Source of the DNA: Shimia ponticola
Lineage (GTDB): Bacteria; Pseudomonadota; Alphaproteobacteria; Rhodobacterales; Rhodobacteraceae
DNA: 64,000 nt
Reading direction: 5' to 3'
Assembly: GCF_007995215.1 (NCBI RefSeq)
Contig: NZ_VCDK01000007.1
Span: 27,482-91,481 of the forward strand
The position numbers were made by a program, and so were the translations under genes. The notes under the pieces were generated by a model. The model worked only from the letters and a program-made list of their open reading frames with translations. It was not told the DNA's origin and made no database searches. Positions 58,764-64,000 of this stretch are shown here, piece by piece (the stretch's first letter is position 1; every line of letters begins with the position of its first letter).

Positions 58764-59651
58764 CTAACGCCCCCGAGCGAACCGTGGTGTCCAACTTTCG
58801 ATGAGTGCTTCTTCTTCCGCCAAGTCTTCATCGTCTGGATCTTCTGCGAGTTCGTCGCTGGACAACACGGTCAGTGTGAAACCATAGCTACCTAATCCAA
58901 CAATCTCCTCGTCCAGGGGCAAGCGGCGAGTGCAAGAAAACCAGTTTGCAAGGGTCGTCTGCCCGCATTCGGTCCGACCCGAAGCAACGTTGCCGGGCTT
59001 CCGATTGAATTCGCGCGTTAGGCTGTCTGGTAGAGGCACGCCCTTGCGAAGCAAGGTGAGCTTGTCGAGTTTCTTGAAGCTATCGGACAGAAATGCGTAG
59101 GCCACTTTGTCACCTGAACTGACAATCACCGCCATCGGATAGTCGCAACACTCGGCGGCCCTGATCGCTGAAGCCGTCAGCGAGCACTCCGCGCTGTCTC
59201 CCAGCGTCACGATCGCATCGAGGCCAACGCGGCTTGACCCGATAATACTAGAAACAAGCCTAGACGGCATTAACAGGCCAGACGCGAAGTGATCGGCTTC
59301 AAGCTCAATGGAGTTTGACCCTTGCGAAAAACCCGCCTTCGAGATGTGGATCGGAGCTGACTTAAGGATTTCCTCCGGATGTCCTTCCAGAAAGTAGTGC
59401 CCAAGCTCGTGTGATACCGTAAATCTCCGAAAACCCTTGCTCACAATATCTGTCGCATAGAAAATGCCGACACGATCTTCGAAGAAAATAATTCCTCCGC
59501 TGACGCCTGGGCGATCAGGCGGCTTTGGCTCGACAATGATGTCCTCGGCCTCCGCGATCGCAAATGGGTCAACTGGGAAGCTGTCAAACCCCATCTCTTT
59601 GGCTTTCAGCTCGCCCTGACGTCGCGCCGTAGCGAGGCGGAACTTGCTCAT
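58764..59651 (-). CDS. CapP-like ImmA/IrrE metallopeptidase
   Basis: A 295-residue protein with a zinc-protease domain: HELGH at 81-85 and the glutamate of ELEADHFASGLLMPS (~119). The C-terminal half (~residues 140-295) has an additional sensor-type domain. In CBASS loci, CapP peptidases cleave the CapH repressor in response to single-stranded DNA, inducing the defence genes. The gene overlaps capH and lies divergent from the CD-NTase, exactly as in those loci. Confidence 0.87.
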   Translation of the reverse strand: MSKFRLATARRQGELKAKEMGFDSFPVDPFAIAEAEDIIVEPKPPDRPGVSGGIIFFEDRVGIFYATDIVSKGFRRFTVSHELGHYFLEGHPEEILKSAPIHISKAGFSQGSNSIELEADHFASGLLMPSRLVSSIIGSSRVGLDAIVTLGDSAECSLTASAIRAAECCDYPMAVIVSSGDKVAYAFLSDSFKKLDKLTLLRKGVPLPDSLTREFNRKPGNVASGRTECGQTTLANWFSCTRRLPLDEEIVGLGSYGFTLTVLSSDELAEDPDDEDLAEEEALIESWTPRFARGR

Positions 59652-59983
59652 CTCTCCGCTTTCTTTTGGTTCATCAAGTCAATCATCATCTGGATGTGCT
59701 CTCTGTCGCCGTCAGAAAGGTTCTCTTCCCCCCGGAACGCTGTCGTCGCCTGGCCCATCTCCGAGGTCCTCCCTAGAAGGTAGTCTGAAGTCACATTCAA
59801 TGCCTTTGCGAGGGATCGGATATTGGCGAAAGATGGTTTTCGTCGCTCCTTCTCGAAGTGTCCGATGGCGGATGGTTGCAGGCCGGCCTTTGCGGCCAAT
59901 TCGGTTTGATTTAGTTCTCTGTTTTCTCTGGCTCGGCGTAATCTTTCGCCGAATCCTCCCGTTTCGTCCGTTGAGTTTGACAT
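59648..59983 (-). CDS. CapH-like XRE repressor
   Basis: A 111-residue HTH_XRE regulator: LNQTELAAKAGLQPSAIGHFE, then ANIRSLAKALNVTSDYLLG, and a C-terminal helical region for dimerisation and cleavage. With CapP it should form a DNA-damage-responsive switch. It is divergent from the CBASS operon with three related half-sites between them. Confidence 0.88.
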   Translation of the reverse strand: MSNSTDETGGFGERLRRARENRELNQTELAAKAGLQPSAIGHFEKERRKPSFANIRSLAKALNVTSDYLLGRTSEMGQATTAFRGEENLSDGDREHIQMMIDLMNQKKAER

Positions 59984-60013
59984 GACGCCCTTAGTTGTGT
60001 TACTATGACGATA

Positions 60014-60100
60014 TCGTAGGATGATTGCCGCTTGCCCGCGGCTTTTTCTTTCACGAAACGTCCTACGAAAACGTCAATAACTGTAAGACAGATCGTAGAA
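60014..60100. promoter_or_regulatory. Candidate CapH operator half-sites
   Basis: TCGTAGGA at 60014-60021 and its inverse TCCTACGA at 60061-60068 are perfect; TCGTAGAA at 60093-60100 is a near copy. All three lie in the 145-bp divergent region between capH and the CD-NTase gene. Confidence 0.6.
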
Positions 60101-60128
60101 TCCGTCAAGCCTGAGGGGGCAGAAAGAA

Positions 60129-61460
60129 ATGAATGTAAGAACAAACTTTGAAGATTACGCGCGCCGCCTGGATATTGATCCCGTTGAGGCTGCGCTCATG
60201 GATGTGGCCCGTGCCATCCAGATCACCTTGACAATGCACCGCGAGGCGGAAGCTCATTACCGTGGTTTGGCAAGCTACGTGGATCGGCCCGGGAGTCCGT
60301 TTGAAGACCTTGTCGATGAGATTTATGCATCCGGCAGCTTCGCCATTCATGCACCGACACGATCTCGTCTGAAGCGAGATCAACATGATGTCGACGCTGT
60401 CATTGAACTGAGCGTGCTGCCGGGAAGCGACCCTGAATGGGTGCTCACCACGCTCTACAAGGCAATCAAGGGCGATCCGGGCAGCAAGTATCACGACTAT
60501 CTGATTGAAAAGAACAGCCGTTGTGTGACGGTGACATATCCGGATGGCGTGACCGTGGATCTGATGCCGGTTGTTCGCTTGTCTGGCACTCCGGAGCGTG
60601 TCGCGTCCCTGTTCCACCACAAGCCGGAAACGGGCACTTGCTATCACAAGGAGGTGAACCCAAAGGGGTTTGCCGACCACTTCAATGGCCATATCGAGAC
60701 CAGCGCAGTCTTCCAGGATCGTTTTGACGCGCGGCGTTTCCTCGTAGACGGCGAAACTTACGAAACCATGGCAAAGCGCATGGCGTCTGACGGCGGCATG
60801 ATTAAGGCTGATACCCAACCGATGCCTGTCCATGTCCCACTCGACCAAAAGTCTCCGCGCGTTGTTGCTCTGCAATTGATCAAGCGTTTTCGTGACAAGC
60901 GGTTCCGCAAACATGATGACCACCGCGGCAAACGGAAACCTCCCTCAATCATCATGGCTGCGATCGCGCTGGAAGCCGGTCCTGTGCAGGACAGTCTCGT
61001 TGACGAGGTCATTGCACTGGCTACACGTATGCGCCGCCGCATCCAGGATGCCGAAAGCTGCCTGCAGTTGTTGGAGGTTCGCAATCCGGCACATACACCC
61101 GACATCTTCACCGACCGGTGGCCTGAACGACGGAGTGACCAGCAACTGTGGGCCCGTGATCTCCAGACACTCATTGACCGTCTGAAAACCCTTCAGCGCG
61201 TAGGCTTCGACCCAGCGGTAATTCAGTCAACATTCGACGATCTCTTCGGCGAGAAAGCCGGTGAAGCAGCGCTGAAGGCGTATCATCAGGCGCGGATGGT
61301 TCAGCTTGAGCACGGCACCGTCGGAATGAAACCGGGCGGAGAGTTCAAGCCTGCGGCCCCTGCTTTGGGGGCCGGTGTCGCGGCTGCGAGCGGCCTCATC
61401 ACACCTGCCCGAGCCAACACCAACATGGGGGGCGTCGTGCCCGATGATAACTGTTGGTAA
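60129..61460 (+). CDS. CBASS CD-NTase (nucleotide second-messenger synthase)
   Basis: A 443-residue cGAS/DncV-like nucleotidyltransferase. The active site is GSFAIHAPTRS from residue 69, DVD at 87-89 and the third acidic residue D144 in VTVDLMPVV. On phage infection it should make a cyclic oligonucleotide that activates the CapV effector. The last residues read NMGGVVPDDNCW, a flexible tail suited to modification by the E2-like protein encoded next; the tail's processing is unknown. It overlaps the E2 gene by 17 bases. Confidence 0.9.
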   Translation: MNVRTNFEDYARRLDIDPVEAALMDVARAIQITLTMHREAEAHYRGLASYVDRPGSPFEDLVDEIYASGSFAIHAPTRSRLKRDQHDVDAVIELSVLPGSDPEWVLTTLYKAIKGDPGSKYHDYLIEKNSRCVTVTYPDGVTVDLMPVVRLSGTPERVASLFHHKPETGTCYHKEVNPKGFADHFNGHIETSAVFQDRFDARRFLVDGETYETMAKRMASDGGMIKADTQPMPVHVPLDQKSPRVVALQLIKRFRDKRFRKHDDHRGKRKPPSIIMAAIALEAGPVQDSLVDEVIALATRMRRRIQDAESCLQLLEVRNPAHTPDIFTDRWPERRSDQQLWARDLQTLIDRLKTLQRVGFDPAVIQSTFDDLFGEKAGEAALKAYHQARMVQLEHGTVGMKPGGEFKPAAPALGAGVAAASGLITPARANTNMGGVVPDDNCW

Positions 61461-61989
61461 CCAGATTACGGATATGCACGCCGTTCTTCCGACCTGGTCG
61501 TGCGATCAGCCGGACAAACGAACCGCCGTTTGGCATGGCACGCTCACGCCTCACAAGACGACCTATCGGTTGCGCGTGGAATACACCGAGCCTCTGTTGC
61601 CCGAGGGGCGGACAAATCTCTATCTTCAGCCTCTGGTAGAGGTGTTAAGTCCGACGCTGATACGGAGATTTGGAAATGCGGAAGGCTCGCTACCGCATGT
61701 CTATTTCGCACATCCACGAACGCAGCGGATCGGTCCCTTTCTTTGCCTCTTTGATGATGAAGCAAACGAATGGACACCAGATGATCGCATTAGCAATACC
61801 ACCATCCCTTGGGCCTCTAACTGGCTCAGCTGCTACGAGAGTTGGTTGTTGACCGGCAAATGGTTCGGCACGGGCAAACACATCAGGTCAGAAACAGATA
61901 GCCGCAACCCAGTCGCGGCAGCATTGGAACGTTACCATGGATCAACCTCAGTCGCGGCGGTCACACGGCACGATTTTTCATCGGCGTGA
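61444..61989 (+). CDS. CBASS E2-like conjugating protein (type II-short)
   Basis: A 181-residue protein with the bacterial E2 pattern: N-terminal strands (HGTLTPHKTTYRLRVEY), LPHVYF, the likely catalytic cysteine C101 in FLCLFDDEANEW, and the C-terminal NWLSCYESWLLTGKW with GTGKH. It has no E1 domain, which marks the 'short' type II CBASS. It is expected to prime the CD-NTase by conjugation of its C-terminus. It overlaps the CD-NTase and, by 53 bases, the effector gene. Confidence 0.87.
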   Translation: MITVGNQITDMHAVLPTWSCDQPDKRTAVWHGTLTPHKTTYRLRVEYTEPLLPEGRTNLYLQPLVEVLSPTLIRRFGNAEGSLPHVYFAHPRTQRIGPFLCLFDDEANEWTPDDRISNTTIPWASNWLSCYESWLLTGKWFGTGKHIRSETDSRNPVAAALERYHGSTSVAAVTRHDFSSA

Positions 61990-63001
61990 ACAGCTTGAAT
62001 GGACGGCCGACACCTTCCGCATCCTCTCGATAGATGGTGGCGGAATAAAGGGTATATTGCCTGCCGCCGTGTTGGCTGAGTGCGAGCGGCGATTTTTGAA
62101 AGGCGGGTCCGCAGCGGCCTATTTCGATTTGCTGGCAGGGACATCGACTGGCGGCATAATCGCGCTTGGTCTGAGCGCTGGTATGCGTGCGGCTGAGGTT
62201 CTCGACATTTACCTTACCCACGGCGGGAAGATCTTTCCCAAAGGCTGGACTCCGACATTTGCTTTGGGTCGGGCGGTAAAATCCGTCTACGGATTTGCGC
62301 GCAACATGGCCGTCTACCGCTATGACCGAGAGCCCTTGGAGCGCGCGCTTAGGGACTGTTTCGGCAACAGAACTCTTGGGACTTTGGATCGGCGGCTGAA
62401 CATTCCGACCTTTGATGGTTACAACGAGGTCACCGTCCTAAAGACCCCGCATCACCCTGATTTTCGCCTAGACTGGCAGGAGGAGATCGTGACAGCCGCA
62501 CTCGCGACCTCCGCAGCGCCTACCTTCTTTTCGACCTACCGAAATGGTACGCGTCACTTTACCGATGGAGGTGTTTGGGCAAACAATCCAGCCATGGTCG
62601 CGTTGGTTGATGCGCTTTCGTGTTTTGATCTCGACCGACATGCCGTCGACATTCTATCTCTCGGATGTGGCGAACAGGATCTGCGCCTGTCAGACTCGCA
62701 GATTAAGTGGGGCGGGATGTTTCACTGGCGCACAATCATTGAGACAGCCATGCATCTCCAAAGCCAAAACGCACTTGGTCAGGCCGGTCTGCTTATAGGG
62801 AGGGACAGATTGCTACGGCTAACAACTGGACCTTCATTGGCTCCAATTGCGATGGACGACTTTGAAAGAGCACGTGATGAGCTTCCTGCACAAGCAAGAC
62901 GGCTTGTTGAGGAGAACGCACAGCGGTTAGAATCTTTCTTCGATGAGGAAAGGCCTCGGGTAGGTTTTTTTCATGGGAAACAAAAAGATGGGTGTGAGTG
63001 A
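61937..63001 (+). CDS. capV: CapV-like patatin phospholipase effector
   Basis: A 354-residue patatin: oxyanion loop DGGGIKG (33-39), nucleophile GTSTGG (S70) and DGG with D210 as the catalytic aspartate. CapV phospholipases are activated by CBASS cyclic dinucleotides and degrade the inner membrane, killing the infected cell. The long overlap with the E2 gene supports one operon. Its TGA overlaps the GTG of a 44-codon frame. Confidence 0.92.
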   Translation: MDQPQSRRSHGTIFHRREQLEWTADTFRILSIDGGGIKGILPAAVLAECERRFLKGGSAAAYFDLLAGTSTGGIIALGLSAGMRAAEVLDIYLTHGGKIFPKGWTPTFALGRAVKSVYGFARNMAVYRYDREPLERALRDCFGNRTLGTLDRRLNIPTFDGYNEVTVLKTPHHPDFRLDWQEEIVTAALATSAAPTFFSTYRNGTRHFTDGGVWANNPAMVALVDALSCFDLDRHAVDILSLGCGEQDLRLSDSQIKWGGMFHWRTIIETAMHLQSQNALGQAGLLIGRDRLLRLTTGPSLAPIAMDDFERARDELPAQARRLVEENAQRLESFFDEERPRVGFFHGKQKDGCE

Positions 63002-63132
63002 CTGTGTTTCGGAAGTTTCATTCCCCAATGTCACTAGACAGCAACTTTTCACCGACTCTGGGCTTACGAATGTCAGTCGCCAAATCTCAGGACATTTTTT
63101 GCAGAGACTATTTGGAGTGGAAAACTAAATGA
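62998..63132 (+). CDS. 44-residue ORF coupling capV to the second CD-NTase
   Basis: A frame from GTG at 62998 overlaps the capV stop (GTGA) and ends at a TGA overlapping the ATG of the next gene (ATGA). The peptide begins MTVFRKFHSPMSLDSN and is basic with one cysteine. Two four-base overlaps on both sides are what real coupled genes show, but a 44-residue open frame could also be chance. It may only carry ribosomes to the next gene. Confidence 0.45.
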   Translation: MTVFRKFHSPMSLDSNFSPTLGLRMSVAKSQDIFCRDYLEWKTK

Positions 63133-64000
63133 GCATTCTCTTTTCGCCTTTTAGTTCCAGTTTTTTGGAGAAGCTGCTGGAACAAATTGAGGTTACGCAA
63201 ACTCAGTATGAGCAGGCTCAAAGAGCGTATAAATCACTTGGCGATTGGCTTGAGCGGCCTAAGTCGGAGCTTCGCAACCGAGCCCCAAATGTGTACGTGC
63301 AAGGATCATTCCGTCTCGGCACCGCTATTAAGCCGAGTTCGTCGGATGATGACTTGGACATCGATGTCGTCTGCGAGATCAAAGGAAGCAAGGCAGAGGA
63401 CACACAACAGCTCGTCAAGAACTTCGTTGGCTATGAGGTGAAGTCCTACGCTGATGCTCACGGCGTCAGCATTGATGAACCGGGAAACCGCTGTTGGACC
63501 CTTCTCTATGCAGATGGTTCTAAGTTCCACATGGATGTTCTTCCCGCCATCCCAGACGCTGAGGGCAGGCGTGTCTTGCTCGAACAGCGCGAGCTGGATA
63601 CGAGGTGGACTGATACTTCACTTGCTATCACAGACCAAAGAGACCCAAATTTCAAAAAGATCACGCCCACTTGGCCACATAGCAATCCCAAGGGTTTTGC
63701 TAGCTGGTTTGCCGAGCAAGGTGGGGATGTCTATCGAGAACGTCGCCAAGCGATTTTTGAAGAAGAACGCAGCGGTATCTTCGATAGCGTCGATGATGTC
63801 CCAATGTTTCGCGTTAAGACGCCGCTACAGGGTGTCGTACAGCTTCTGAAACGTCATCGAGACATGATGTTTGAGGACAGACGCGATGAAAAACCGATTT
63901 CGATCATTATCGCGACTTTAGCTGCGAGAAGCTACGGCTCGGAAAACGATCTTGCTTCTGCTCTTTTCGCCATCCTCTTCAGCATGGATAGACACATTGA
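63129..64000 (+). CDS. Second CD-NTase-like nucleotidyltransferase (3' end outside window)
   Basis: The frame is open from the ATG at 63129 to the window edge (290 codons). It has GSFRLGTAIKPSS from residue 59, DDDLDIDVV around 73-81 with DID (77-79) as the metal pair, and a third acidic residue in HMDVLPA (D136). This is the SMODS/CD-NTase pattern and is distinct from the enzyme at 60129. It may begin a second signalling module or supply a second synthase to the same operon. Confidence 0.85.
   Translation, partial: MSILFSPFSSSFLEKLLEQIEVTQTQYEQAQRAYKSLGDWLERPKSELRNRAPNVYVQGSFRLGTAIKPSSSDDDLDIDVVCEIKGSKAEDTQQLVKNFVGYEVKSYADAHGVSIDEPGNRCWTLLYADGSKFHMDVLPAIPDAEGRRVLLEQRELDTRWTDTSLAITDQRDPNFKKITPTWPHSNPKGFASWFAEQGGDVYRERRQAIFEEERSGIFDSVDDVPMFRVKTPLQGVVQLLKRHRDMMFEDRRDEKPISIIIATLAARSYGSENDLASALFAILFSMDRHI

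Noticed and set aside
1..64000. tRNA or rRNA genes and an integration site
   Set aside because: No cloverleaf-forming or rRNA-like sequence was noticed on either strand, and no integrase gene is present in the window.

Overview
The window looks like Rhodobacterales (Roseobacter-type) DNA. The GC-rich coding with many ATGA/TGATG overlaps, the RepA iteron replicon, the VirB/VirD conjugation genes and the phn gene set all fit that group. This is inference from gene content; no rRNA or tRNA is present to fix the taxon. From about 17 kb onward the content is that of a conjugative plasmid or plasmid-like integrative element. Whether the phosphonate genes to its left are on the same replicon cannot be told from here, although nothing marks a boundary.

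Region 1 (1-16.4 kb) is a complete carbon-phosphorus lyase pathway. phnF faces phnGHIJK-GNAT-phnLN, followed by a DUF1045 2H-phosphoesterase gene and phnM. A second, oppositely oriented operon reads phnD-phnC-phnE-methyltransferase-second phnM paralogue-MFS transporter-TIM-barrel isomerase, behind a good Pho box. Phosphonate is imported by PhnCDE, coupled to ribose by PhnGHI(L), trimmed by PhnM, cleaved by PhnJ with PhnK, and the ribosyl product is processed by PhnN and probably DUF1045 in place of PhnP.

Region 2 (17-29.8 kb) is the replication and leading region. It holds a RepA initiator flanked by iterons (three upstream, five downstream, two inverted), an IS110-family element with an in-frame stop and a structured left flank (bridge RNA candidate), DUF3768, a large ParB-domain protein, VapBC, an SSB-like protein, ParDE, an ArdC-type antirestriction protein and a VirC1/VirC2-like pair.

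Region 3 (29.8-35.7 kb) has a repeat-rich intergenic segment, a candidate oriT (13-bp inverted repeat, AT palindrome and border-like nic sequence), mobC, a VirD2-type relaxase and VirD4. Region 4 (35.8-44.6 kb) is metal and redox cargo: thiol-disulfide proteins, CsoR, CopD, CopC, cytochrome c, DUF411, metal-binding periplasmic proteins, Crp-, TetR- and MerR-family regulators, a CDF transporter and two isoprenylcysteine-methyltransferase-like membrane proteins. Region 5 (44.7-56.3 kb) is a full virB operon on the minus strand, including a small VirB7-like lipoprotein and a lytic transglycosylase nested inside a VirB5-like protein.

Region 6 (56.4-64 kb) is stability and defence: paralogous small proteins, a MbcA/Xre-RES toxin-antitoxin pair, and a CBASS locus with the divergent CapH/CapP regulator pair, CD-NTase, an E2-like protein and a CapV patatin phospholipase. 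A tiny coupled ORF then leads into a second CD-NTase-like gene cut by the window end. An AT palindrome built on AATATTATAATATT recurs at four intergenic sites (before the gene at 17191, ssb, mobC/relaxase, and between the virB operon and the gene at 56450), suggesting one regulator for the transfer functions. The most unusual signals are the oriT and its leading-region logic, this shared palindrome, the nested VirB5/transglycosylase, and the CBASS operon that appears to run on into a second CD-NTase.
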